Below, one piece after another: positions 10,951-22,493 of a stretch of DNA of 64,000 bases. Position numbers and translations under genes: made by a program. The stretch spans positions 375,519,328 through 375,583,327 of the forward strand of contig OY856186.1 of NCBI GenBank assembly GCA_963693315.1, written 5' to 3'. Within the stretch, counting starts at the first letter, position 1; every line of letters begins with the position of its first letter. Below the pieces are notes generated by a model that did no database searches, was not told the origin of the DNA, and was given only the letters and a program-made list of their open reading frames with translations. The DNA is from Diogma glabrata. Lineage: Eukaryota; Arthropoda; Insecta; Diptera; Cylindrotomidae.

Positions 10951-13164
10951 GTACATTTAGCATAAATCGTTTGGTGGGTCACTCATGGCTATGAGAGTCA
11001 ACATCATTCGAAAATGTTGTTTTGTTGGCCATAAATTGTTTTATCTGGACGTTGTGGCCATAAATTGTTTTATCTGGACACCACTAGCGAGATTCTAGCC
11101 TTGTTGGGGTCAGATCAGCCTGTCTGGATGCCATCAAATAGCAGTATCGAATAGAACCACATGACTTAAACCACTTGAAAATGTCCCAACGAATATCGTC
11201 ACGTAGAGTAGATAGAGCTCAAACAGCTGGTTCAGCAACAGATCTCTTCGTATTGTCTAAGAAATGAACCGCAGAGTTGACACCATCAACAACCGTGCAT
11301 TAGCTATGCAGGTAAAGTTAACTTTGTAAGATATGTTAGGCAACGAGAAGCTTGGGACAGTTGATAGGAGTTTAAAAACCAGTTGTAACAGTTTGGTCCC
11401 ACAAATTTGACTTTGAGACTATCAGTCTCAAGCTTGAGGGACTAGTAACAAGTCGATCACAATATACAACAAATTAACAAAGGTGGATCCGCAGTACTGG
11501 TGATTGCGGCGAGAGTTCGAGCTCCTAGTCAATGCAGTAACTCCAATTGAGTGAACTCAATCACTGAGTTACTTACTCAATAGGAGTTACTGCAGTAACT
11601 CCTATTGAGTATAGATCACCCTTATAGATCTCAGAGAAGGCAGATTCTACGAGTTAGTATTCAAGCCAGTGGTACTAGAAGGAGATATTTGAGATGTGAA
11701 ACGATTGGACTTTTAAAAAAATAATTCAGAAACCCTGACCCTGGAAATCTCTTATTTATCACAGAAAAAGTTATATCGAAAATAAATTAAATATTAAATG
11801 CAACAAAGACTAAATAATTTAATACAAAAAAGAAATAAAACACAAAAATTATATAAATCAAATAAACCTTACATTAATTAGTTGTCTTCTTTCAACCAGT
11901 CCTGTTGATTGTAGGCTGTCACAAATTGCATTTCATAAATCACTTATCCAAAATTCTAGAGCGTCATCCATAGACGCTTTGTAGAATGTAATACACTATG
12001 TTATTCACACCAAAGGTGAACAAAGATGAACCAGCATGACTATCATACATATAATACTCATATCAATTAATATATCATTTCTTGATGTCCCAATAAAAAA
12101 CTGTGATGTCATTACAAGGGTTTACTGTTGTGTTTTATAATGTAAAAAAATCCTCAAACACTAATTTGTACATATATGTTTCAAGTTGAAATAAGTCTAC
12201 AATTTTCAAAAATTGAAGACGAGCTGTATTTGTAGGCGCTAATTTATAAATTAAGTTCAACATACTTTTCGTATTCAACTTCTTGTTCACTATTATGCGA
12301 AGAACTTTAGATGAGTTATTTTCATTTTTTGAACACAATTCCTGGTACCCAATTCATATACGTCCGTTGCATTTTTCTCAGCCACCATCGATTTAATTTG
12401 TTCCAATAACCGGAATGTTAAAACAACGGTTTAACTATCTTCGAAACAGCTTTCTAATACCAACATGCTCATATATAAAGATACAAATATGTTATTCCAA
12501 AATAAAATAAAAAAATGCTGAAATTGGTTTGGATTATCTGTTTGCTTTTGAGAATTGGTGCTAGTCAAACTTCTTAACACTCAAAACTCAATAAAAGCAA
12601 CGAAAACTTAGCACTGTTTGAATAAAAATACAAATTTTAACAACAAATTAATTTAACCAATGTATTAGAACAATTTAATTAACAAAAGAATATGCATTTT
12701 CTATTTTACAATAATAACAATGTTCACTTTTTGATTTCAATTTACATAATGATCTATGGATCAAAAACGATCGAGAATATATAGAATTTTTCAGTTTCCT
12801 TGTTTCTTTTTTATTGTGTCTTTCATCGCATATAAATTAATAATTTCTCCCTCCATCATCCGAACAAAAATTTATTTAAACGAGAAAATATTCCCCTCCA
12901 ACCATTTTTATTATTTACAAATGAACAAAACTGTTTTCTATTTACATATAACATTACGAGCTTTACATAACCAAAAATTTCTATGTAGACACAAACAACC
13001 CAACAAACACGTGTATTACTAGCTATAGTATTGAGTGCAATAAACTAAAAAAAAATGTTAAAAATATTATTGATATTCATATAAATGCTTTTAAGTCTGT
13101 TTCATTCTATAAAACGCCCGAATTGAAACAAGTTGGCAAATTCTTAGCGAATTTCTTTGTATAT
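10951..13164. other. Intergenic region with short palindromes, no gene
   Basis: No coding region recognised. It contains a short tandem duplication about 11031-11080 (GGCCATAAATTGTTTTATCT twice, 29 bp apart) and the perfect palindrome at 11575-11610. Frames at 12135-12338 (-) and 12756-13022 (+) are low-complexity and show no domain. Confidence 0.5.
11575..11610. repeat. Perfect 36-bp palindrome
   Basis: ACTCAATAGGAGTTACTG followed directly by its exact reverse complement. A third, direct copy of the half-site (TGCAGTAACTCCAATTGAGT, one mismatch) lies just upstream at 11533-11552, and further ACTCA motifs lie between. Confidence 0.9.
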
Positions 13165-13170
13165 GAATAT

Positions 13171-14779
13171 TACTTCGGTCTGAAAGACCTAAGTATTACA
13201 TTCATGAGCTCAAAGTGAAATTCTTACCCCCACTTTTTTTGACATTTCTCGACTTTTTAGGACCTCCTGATTCTAAAAAAGCAAAAAAAAAAAAAATGTA
13301 TGTCTGTCTGCCGGCCGGCCGGCCGTCATTACCTACGCTGCAGGGAAAACCGCTGGAGGGATTTCAAAAATTTTTTTTTCTAAAAATAGGTTTACTCAAG
13401 GGACAGGTCCGAAAGGACGCTGTGTTCGATAACTGTACCGGAAGGGTGTCAAAAAATCATTATGTGTGTCAAAAATAGCAAATTTTCATATTTTTGGCTT
13501 AAAAAACGTTCATTTTAAGTGATTACGAGTAGGAACATTAAATTTGGAGAAATCTTGATGGTCGGGATTGGTATGTGAGATCAAAAACTAGATTATTGCA
13601 TTATAAGTTTGTCAAAAAAATGTTGTCAAGTGTGTCAAAAGAAAGATTTTTGTTTATTTTTTACCTAATTTTATGGAAAAAAATAAAATTAATTTTCTTT
13701 GTTTGAAATGAAGTTTTATTATTATTATTGAGAATTATGGCATTATAAGTTTGTCAAAAAAATGTTGTCAAGTGTGTCAAAAGATTTTTATTTAGTATTT
13801 TACCTAATTTTTTGCAAAAAAAATAAAAGTGTTTGTTTGAAATGAAATTTTTATTATTATTATTGAGAATTATGGCATTATAAGTTTGTCAAAAAATGTT
13901 GTCAAGTGTGTCAAAAGAAAGGTTTTTATTGATTTTTTACCAAATTTTTTTAGAAAAAAATAAAATTAATAGTTCGTATGACATGATATATTATTATTAT
14001 TATTGAGAATTATGGCATTATAAGTTTGTCAAAAAATAATGTCAAGTGAGTCAAAAATGATTTCATTTATTTTTTTAGCCAATTTTTTGGAAAAAAAATG
14101 TAGCTGTTTTTATGACGTAAATGTAATTCAAAATGAGATTGGACATGGAAATTTTTGAATTTGTTATAGTTTTTGAAAAATTTTTGGAATTTTGAAAAAG
14201 TTTGTATTTTTGATTTTGTAATAATTTTTGCAATATTTTTAGAATTTCGGCAAATTTTAATTTTTGATTTTGTAAGAATTTTCAAAATATTTTTAGAATT
14301 TTGAAAAATTTTTAATTTTAATATTATTAAATTTTTGGAATTTTGAAAAAAGTTTCAATTTATGATTTTGTAATAATTTTTGCAATATTTTTAGAATTTT
14401 GGAAAAAGTTTGTATTTTTAAGAATTTTTGAAATATTATTGTAATTTAGAAAAAATTTAAATATTTGATTTTATTCTAATATTTGGAATATTTTTGGCAT
14501 TTTGAAAAAGTTTGATTTTATTTAATTTAACAATATTTTTGGAATTTTGATTATAATTTTCCGGCAACGTATTGATGTTTCGTGTTAGTTTTGTAAGAAA
14601 TTTTTAAACAGAGATAAAAAATACTTGTACTTTAACAAAGAGTTATGTTTGATGTACATCGCTGCCCAAAACTAAAAACCATGTCCTCATAAAAGTTTTT
14701 TGCCGAAAACTATATCAAAATCCTTAACCCAGACCGAAGTCTTGATATCTCAGAGCTTGAGATTTCAGCCCCTCCATAT
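13171..14779 (+). repeat. HINE/DINE-like AT-rich repeat, copy C (reference copy)
   Basis: The best-ordered copy. At the 5' end is ACTTCGGTCTG (13172-13182). Next come a conserved ~300-bp module with CCGGCCGGCCGGCCG (13310-13325), four ~130-bp subrepeats beginning near TTATAAGTTTGTCAAAAAA (13600-14060), and ~60-bp T-rich subrepeats (14150-14550). The 3' end holds CAGACCGAAGT (14730-14740), the reverse complement of the 5' motif, followed by a stem-loop (GATATCTCA 14744-14752 / TGAGATTTC 14758-14766) about 13 bp from the terminus. Short inverted motifs, internal minisatellites, a 3' terminal hairpin and no TSD are the described features of DINE-1/HINE non-autonomous Helentrons. No Rep/helicase was seen. 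Family placement is inference. Confidence 0.65.
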
Positions 14780-16108
14780 TTCTTACTTTTAGAGAAATAT
14801 TCGAAATGGTCAGTCGTTACAGATGTTAAAAATTGCAACGATGCCTAATTATTGCTTCGAAATAAAATCAAAGTGCTTTAAATAATGATGTCGAAAAAAG
14901 CCACGGGCTTAGATATCTATAGTGCACACCATTGAAACGTTGCACAATTCTGCCGTAAAGGACTACACAATTATCCACTACTTCGAACAACTGGTTTACA
15001 AAGTAAGTTTGACGTCACTGTTCTCTAAAACAAGGGTATAAAAAACATAAAAAACTGCTTTCGCTGAAAATGATTAAAACGTTCTTCATCAAGCACCGAA
15101 ACTCTACAACCGTATTCGCTGATCATTTAGAGAGAATAATTCGTGAATTAGTCTTCCTGAATTAGTCTTCCTTCGACTCATCTAAATCAAAGTAAATCAC
15201 TTTAACGCGCTGTTTCAGAAGTCTTAACTATATCTACGTAGCAAGACACTGTAACGAGGCAGTAGATTTCTATCCTACATAAGAGCGTTAAAGCTAATTG
15301 TACGTAATAGTTAAGCGCATCCAGATCAATCTTTACCACTGCGAGGCTGCACAAGACAATACTGAAAATTAGATACCAAGAAGGTGATATGTTATTGGTC
15401 TGCAAACTTCGTGCATGACATAGATGAACCCCACGTACCTGACTACCTGTTACTTTAAATACCTGTGGAAAAACTCAGGTGTTTGATACTGAAACAGGGC
15501 CAAAGATGCAGGATTTTGTTACGTTTTTCTAACCTTACTTCGAATTGGCCTTAGTCACAATTCGATAAACGCAATTCCCAAATCTTTTCCGAGTTCGATC
15601 ACTGATTATTGTTGTAAACCTTTTAAAACTAATCTAAATTTATTGAACTTATTAGTATAACTTAGTGATATTTCAAAATTTAATTTGGTTTAAAAATTGT
15701 CTGTGATTTCACAATGTAAAAATTTAATACAAGTCAAAATTGCATAGTTTCATTTTTTATTATATTTAAAAAATAAATATAATAAAAAGTGTGAACAAAC
15801 TTAGTTTCTTGACTTGTGAATTTTTATATTGGGAAATCTTCTAAATTAGGTCAAATTATGTTTAATTGTTTTTATTAATTTTTAATTGGTTGTTTTTCTT
15901 TTGATAACGGAAAATAACGGTTTACAACATTTCCCCTACAATTAGTAATTATTGAAGAAATTTAAAAGTTAAAAGAGTAGTATTTTGGCAGTGAACTAAA
16001 GAAGCACAAACACCAGGTTTTATTAAGTATTTAACTCCTTAATTGTTCCATAACAACAGGAAACAATACAGCAAACAATATTCCTGTCTAGAATATTCTT
16101 TCACCAGC
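14780..16108. other. Intergenic, no recognised gene
   Basis: Anonymous sequence. A 67-codon minus frame at 15202-15405 has no recognisable motif; it lies downstream of the decayed gypsy remnant on the same strand and could be unrecognisable element debris. Confidence 0.4.
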
Positions 16109-16521
16109 TTCAGAAACTACAACGGTTGATTGTAGAAATTTCTAGTAACACAACGTTAAAAAAATACACAAAATATTTCTATTCAATAACACTTAAAACT
16201 TTATTCACAAAAACTAATTTAAAAATCACTTTTATAATTTTATCTTTACCGTCGCAGGTTTTTAAAATAAAACTAATCTATTCTACAAGAGGTAAATTGC
16301 TTATATACGTTTCTGCATAATTTCTAGATAATCCGAGGTCACTTTTTAGAAACCTTAAAAAAATAATAGAATATTCGATTATTTTACGTTATGCTGATTT
16401 GATTCATAAAATCATTTATTTTATTTTATGTTGACCCAAGTTCTTAGAAGTACAACAACAACAACACTGTTCCTTTCATTAATTTGTTGTTGTGTTTTGT
16501 TATGATTTTGCTATACCCGTA
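16109..16521 (-). repeat. Degraded LTR-like sequence
   Basis: It shares an ordered set of blocks with 25774-26250: TTCAGAAACTACAACGGTTG at one end, AAAACTTTATT(C/T)AC near position +90, and TTTTG(T/C)TATA.CCGTAA at the other. The 25.8-kb copy ends in CCGTAACA, that is TG..., on the minus strand. Position on the downstream side of the minus-strand gypsy remnant at 17.1-18.5 kb suggests its 3' LTR. No matching 5' LTR was found by eye near 20.1 kb. Confidence 0.4.
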
Positions 16522-17100
16522 AATTATACAAAGATTGCCCAGAGAGACACTGATATGGAACATACGAAGGTGTTCTCAGAGTAATAGCTCTGAAGATAAC
16601 ATTGTCATTGTAGTTTAAAACCTTACGAACGTTGTTATCATCTGTAGCCGGAACATAACCATGCAGCACTAGGCGTTGGAACTCTGTGGAACGGATTTGG
16701 AAAGATTATAACATCTGGTCAGCACCTGATCTATTTTGGAGTTGTTTCAAACTCAAACATAAAAGACCATGTGATGTACGCTGCTGACAAGCCCAGATGA
16801 GTGGAGACTGCTCTTTCAAGATTATGCAAACATTGACAGACCTAAAAAGCCAATCAAATGCTTCGCGGTAAATTTAGTACATCAATATTGACACATCTAG
16901 CATACATCTAGGCCTCAGGAGACGGTGGAGACGATATCCTATATTACAAGGGTAAATTAATAACTTCGGTACTTTAAAATGAAAAACATTTGCTTCTTTT
17001 TAAATTACGTTTAATTTTTCAACATAATCCCCTTGTAGTTGGATACACTTAGCTCAACGCTATTATAACATTTTTAACCTATCCCAAAAATTTGACCTGT
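16522..17100. other. Probable gypsy debris, unrecognised
   Basis: This lies between the LTR-like block and the recognisable RT. RNase H and integrase would be expected here, but no motif survives to my eye. Confidence 0.3.
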
Positions 17101-18170
17101 TTAGGTCTGCAAAACAAACCTAAGAAATGATTAACAAATCATGGTGGCTCATGGTTTGTGGCGAATCACATAACCGTAATGGCATCATCGTAAATTGATA
17201 TAGCGCTCGACCGAGAACACTACGAGGTGTCTTATCCCGAGATATAGATTCCAAATGAATCTGCCAGAAAGCGTCTTTTAAGTCAATAGCGCTAATGAAA
17301 TGGGTATACTGAACTCTAGTTAAGAGTCCATTAATTATTGGGTGTCCGTAGGCATGCTAAATTGTGACGTCATTCAGTCGTCTTGCGTCGAGACAAAATT
17401 GTTTTTTTTCATTCGATTGCCTGACAATTGTTAGCGACCTGTTCCAAGAACTATGGCTCTCTTCGATTACTCCAAGTACTAGCATCCTGCCAATTTCTGA
17501 GTACAATTCCTTTTTTACTATAGGGGAAACGGGATAGAAACGTTGGATGATTGATTTGTTCAGTCCTACAATGATGGAGTGATTGAGGAGGTGTGTTTTT
17601 CTAAGACCCTATGAAGGATGGAAACGAATCCATCACGCGATGAAGCCTGAGATAATCATAATGAGAGAGCAGATGTTTATTAGGGAGTGGTTCCGAAGGG
17701 CGAATATGGAGACTAAGGTCTTCTTCTAAGGCATTAATCTAAACTGGTTTCAGAAATCAATCCTTAAACAATGTTTCTGTTTAAGAGCAGGTGCAATGAA
17801 AATGCACATCAAACGTAGCTTTCCGGAATAAGACACCATCGCACGAATATGTCTGATTCACCCGACACAATCATTAAAATTGTTGGCAGATGGTAGCAGT
17901 GAATACGAGGATTTGTCATACAAATTTCCGACCCAGCGCCAAGAACAGTTATGGTAGCTTCACTATCGAATAGACTTCTAACAGCAAGACCAGCTGTAAT
18001 AACATCAGCGTAAAGACGGTTATATAATTATTCGGTGCTGAAACAACAGGATGTAGTGGTTTTCTGGATACTATGCTAATGGTTAAAATAATTGGAATTT
18101 CGGGGACGAAAACCAAAGTTAGTTGTTCTGTGGAAAGTGCTATAGCTAGCAAATGTGTTCGTTGCGTTTG
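17100..18170 (-). pseudogene. Decayed Ty3/gypsy protease-RT
   Basis: Minus-strand reading frames contain, in order, a protease-like LFDSEATITVLG (about 17960; the usual D-S-G active site reads D-S-E) and the RT block VKKELYSEIGRMLVLGVIEE. Next come FCLDARRLNDVTI, INGLL, YTHFISAIDLKDAFWQIHLE and RALYQFTMMPLRLCDSPQT, after which similarity is lost. Stops and frameshifts occur throughout, and the YxDD box was not found. The motifs match those of the intact gypsy pol at 61066-63996 (IDLKDAFWQIPL, GRPLYQF), so both belong to related lineages. Confidence 0.75.
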
Positions 18171-18339
18171 TGACAAAAGTATCAGGAAGAACCAACGATG
18201 TTGTCTGAATTGTATTTAATACAACTCGCGATCCGTATTGGAGGTCACTTTTTCCGTCGCTAGGTTCTTTCTGGGAAGTTGGGTAACATTTTGAAGGGTT
18301 GCCTCCCAAGTCTCACCACCCTTTTCAACTTTCCCGCAG

Positions 18340-18480
18340 ATTTAACGCAGAATTCAAGAGTGACATCAGCCTTTTTACAACCATGACAAAAAACGTGTTG
18401 GAGTTCTTTGGGGCAGTTATGATAAAAGTAACCTAACGACTTGCAATTTCAACAGCGAACTTTATCCACAAGATGTTTTG
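18340..18480 (-). pseudogene. Gag zinc knuckles of the decayed gypsy
   Basis: The minus strand reads VRC-stop-NCKSLGYFYHNCPKE followed by VFCHGCKKADVTLEFC. A C-x2-C-x3-G-x-x-x-H-x-C knuckle followed by C-x2-C...C fits the gag C-terminus of arthropod gypsy elements. The stop replaces a probable Trp codon (TGG to TGA). It lies upstream of the protease in the expected order. Confidence 0.65.
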
Positions 18481-18606
18481 GAATTAACTGTGTTCATTAA
18501 GAACGCCTAACGTCAGATTGGTCACGTTTCAGAACGTAATTCTAGGTTTTTCGTATACTCCTGTGTAGTCCATATTTCCGAACCGTTAATGCAATCGAGA
18601 AATGTT

Positions 18607-18894
18607 TTACTTTTGGATATACGCTACCTCGTCTAAACTATGAAAATCAGCCTGGAGCCAAGTAGTAGATGCACAGTTAATATTCATCTCAAAATTCCGC
18701 AGCAGAGCTGACCCGTCTTCTTGCTTGCCATTTTTTCTTAAGAACAGGTCGCATATTTCCGTATAAAATAAGCGGGGGTCGAAGTCACTTAAAGGTTCCG
18801 ATAAGGCCAAACTCAAAACCATTTCTGTTATCCTTAAATTGTCGTTATGCAATTCTTTCAGAAATGAAAAAATTTCAACAGATGCAACTAGCAA
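18607..18894 (-). pseudogene. Possible gag fragment
   Basis: A 95-codon minus frame (MLVASVEIFSFLKELH...) lies just upstream of the zinc knuckles, where gag would be, and is rich in Leu and acidic residues. No motif identifies it, so the assignment is positional. Confidence 0.3.
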
Positions 18895-19437
18895 ACGAGA
18901 AATCAGAGTAGCTAATTGTTCGGGTAAACTAAAACTTCCAATATTCTACAAACCCTATTCATTCACGCCATCTTAAAAAAACAATGAACATTGCCATATG
19001 CAAAAAATTGGATTAGTGTTTTTGATTAAATTTTTGAATTTTTTTTATATGGAGTTTTATTTTTCTAGATGGCGTTATTTGTGTTAAGGAGATTTTTTGA
19101 ATTTTTTTATATTGAGTTTTAATTTCAAAATGGCGCTACAAGTTCTCTTTTTCTTCTGTGCTTAAAAATGAAAAAGGCTTGTAAACCGTGGGTTTTGGGT
19201 AAACTAATAGATGCATTACCTTCGGAATTTTGAAGCCCGTTTGAATATTGCGAAGTGGCAGTTTGTTTACATTTATTGTGACAGATGCAGCCTTGATTAA
19301 ATAATTAGGCACATTCGCAACTGTAAGGAGTAATAGACTTAATTTCGAAGAGTTAGTTACCCTATTAGAAAAAAAGAAAGTAGGTACAATGGCTAAAATA
19401 AACTTTATAGAGTGGTACGGAACTTTAAATCAAGGGA

Positions 19438-20041
19438 TTAAGCTTTTAATAAAACTAATTTTCCTTTCCAAGTTATAGGTAAGCTATTTATGCCGTAGTT
19501 TTCCACGGATTCTATAACTTCCTTGGCGATGGATTTATTGATATTTGCCAAATTATGAATTGATTTATCTAAAGTCTCATCGTTGACACTCACATCATTC
19601 ACGTCACTCACATCAAACAAGCTTGTCGCAAAAGTCGATCACTATGAAGTATATTCTTCTGCAATTGCGGGCGAAACCGATATTGACTTCAGCCTTTCGC
19701 GATAGTGCCAAACTCGTGATTTCATGGAGTTTAAAATGAGCGATTTATGTCTGATGTTGAAGCGTAATGTCTCAAGAAAAGATTTCTGAATTTCTATCAT
19801 CCCACTCGCACATAACGCAACTGAATGTGACTTTATTGAAAGCACTGGTGCACACCGAAACAATGTCAACATTTTGAACAGAAAGGAAAGTTTTCGATAA
19901 TAAAGAAACGTATAGACCTGAGACCTGTTTCCTGAGCATTTTACAAAGAAATGAATAGGTCTGGTTCAAATTTTCACATAGTTGGTCTACTTTGTCAAAG
20001 TCGAAAACAGAATGGCCAAGTTCTTCTTTCTTTCTTTCCAA
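19438..20041 (-). pseudogene. Unidentified coding-like debris
   Basis: Three overlapping minus frames (20041-19772, 19872-19642, 19620-19438) look like one ancestral frame broken by indels. The first carries a CENLNQTYSFLCKMLRK helix-like segment. They could be the N-terminal gag of the gypsy remnant, separated from it by about 500 bp of AT-rich sequence, or something else. I do not recognise the protein. Confidence 0.25.
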
Positions 20042-22493
20042 TTATTATATTTTTATTTAGACTAGACTGGAGTAATCTACTAGAGGGCGCTGTTTATTGG
20101 GTGGAAGCTACTGGTAAAACAGCAATCCGTAAGACGCGTTAATTTTAAATCGTAATTAAAGGAAAAATGGAATGACTTAAGCTGATCACTTAAGGGGTTA
20201 TCTTTTTATATTTCACATTTGTGACTACACACAGAATCACATTTAAGAGGTTTTAGTCTTTGCTATGACTATTTTTACATCTACGGGGGTATTTCAGAAT
20301 AAGACTGTTTATCTCAAATTAAGGTAAACCTAGTTTTTTATGCCAAGCATTCTTCCTTTAGTTTTTTTCAATAAAATGTGTGGTGTAGTAGGGATAACAA
20401 GATATACAACAACACAAAAAAATCCTTTCAGACCTAGGTCCACATCAACATTCGTTCTGAGGTGTTGATGTACGCAAATTGTTTGTTTGTTTTTTTAACT
20501 GATAAGTTATTGTTTTTGGGTCGATTTTTGAAATCGGAATTTTCATGATATTTTAACATTTCAAAACCTTTTGAGACTGTTTACGCTATTTTTAGCTGCT
20601 ACTCAGTATGTATGTGCTTGTTGTATTTGAACCAAAATTAGGCCTCCCTTCCTTTAAAATGAATTGACGTAACTAAGAGCCTTGTTCTTTTCTATCGAAA
20701 TTTAACTCTACCGTGCTTCTAAAAAAACTGATAAAAATATTTTGCAAATAATATGAGAATGAATAATACTATGAAGGTCATTGACCTACCATTTTGTTTG
20801 TCATCATGTCAGGTTCATAATAAAACTTTAATAAATAATCTCAATCTCACTTTTTGAATTTTTTAACAAAATTTGACAAAGTAGAAGGGGAGGACGTGAG
20901 TTGGATGGATCGCCTGATCAACTGTTTATTTGAAACTTCAATAACATGTAGTCCTGATATTTAACTTTGATGAAACTTGATCAATAATGTTTGGGAAGAT
21001 TCTGTGAGTGATTAAGCTTCAGCATCTTAAAGTTACTTAAGATGAATCCTTCATCAGTGATTACACAATTATAAATTGTATTTAATTTGGGACTTTTTGT
21101 AGTGTGCATTGTAAGAAATATTGAAAAAAGGAATGTTTATAAAATCAACATTATATTTGAAATACTAAAGATAAATAAAAAAACATCCGCAGAAAAATGG
21201 TACACCACTAAAAATAAATACGAATACATACTGTTTTCATATCATATATTTTTAGGTACATGACAAAATGATTTACTTTTATTTCATCTTCCGATTTAAA
21301 GTCTGTCTTTGTATATTAGTTTGTATTTTTTTTCTTAAATTATTTATTTTTAACATAAAATTATTTTTAATTGCGTAAATAAATTTAAAATATGAGAAAA
21401 ATCAATAGCTGGTCTGGTCTAGTCTTGCAATAATAATATGATTAAAAATAAATTTTATGTCTAACTTTTTGATGGGTGAATTTTATATGAATTGCGATCA
21501 TAAAGTGAAAAGTGGAAGTGAAGTTTTTAAATTTAAAGTTCAAGATCAATGGTATGTTTATTTCATAATATTTTTTATTGCACAAGTTTGCTCTAGTTTT
21601 GTTGGAGTTGGTCAGAGCTCTTCCTGTTGTCGTTATTTTATGACTTAGAAGAATGTTAAAAAATATTTGTGTTGAAAATAAAATTCGAAAAATAGCAGAA
21701 TGTCAATGTCAGAAATTATTATTCGTCATAAGGCATCATATTTGAAACAATTGAAAATAGAACTTTAGTAGCAGTAAATAAAGTATCTTGTTTGCTGATA
21801 TTTTTAAGGCACCTTTGTTGGGATTTACAGAAGCTAAACTGTGGTTTTTATTTATAATCTAGTGGTTGAATCAGAAGTAGATTACGACGATTTATCTACC
21901 GAATTTCAGAGCTATTTCGAATTGGTGCCGTTCTCCCAGCTTAACAAACCTTCCAAACATCACATTTTACATTTTGTAATTTTGACTTATGCAGATTGAG
22001 CTATCTTTCACAAACTAAAACTTTACATTTTTTAAATTGAAAAATTTGCTTTAGATGTCTATTATTTGACAGAAAAAAAACGAGATCAATAACAGTTTTT
22101 TCACTATCATAGAATTTTTCATTGAAAAAGCAATTATCCTGTCACCTAAGAAAATGACGTAACTTTTTTTTTAAATTTTTATAAGACGTAAACTGAAAAT
22201 GTAGTATATACGTTAAGTTTTGTTAAAGCTATGAACTTTATGTAGGTCAAAATGTAAAACAAAAATGATGTTATCAAAATATTTGTTTGGTTTGTGAATG
22301 AAGAAATTTCAGTCATGTGCAAAATGCATTTTTGGAGAAAAATATTCAAGTGTGTAAAATTATACAGAAAAAAGAACTATGACGTAATTGAATCTTAAAA
22401 GTTTAAATCTCACGTAACACGAGCGATAGACTTGTCATGTTTGATAATATTGCTGTAACGACTAACGAAAAACTCTTTGGATTTTAGTAGAAA
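20042..22493. other. Intergenic, no recognised gene
   Basis: Anonymous AT-rich sequence. A 63-codon plus frame at 21457-21648 has no recognisable motif. Confidence 0.4.

Noticed and set aside
18076..18309. Minus frame of 77 codons overlapping the gypsy remnant
   Set aside because: No motif of its own; it overlaps the decayed gag/protease region in another frame.
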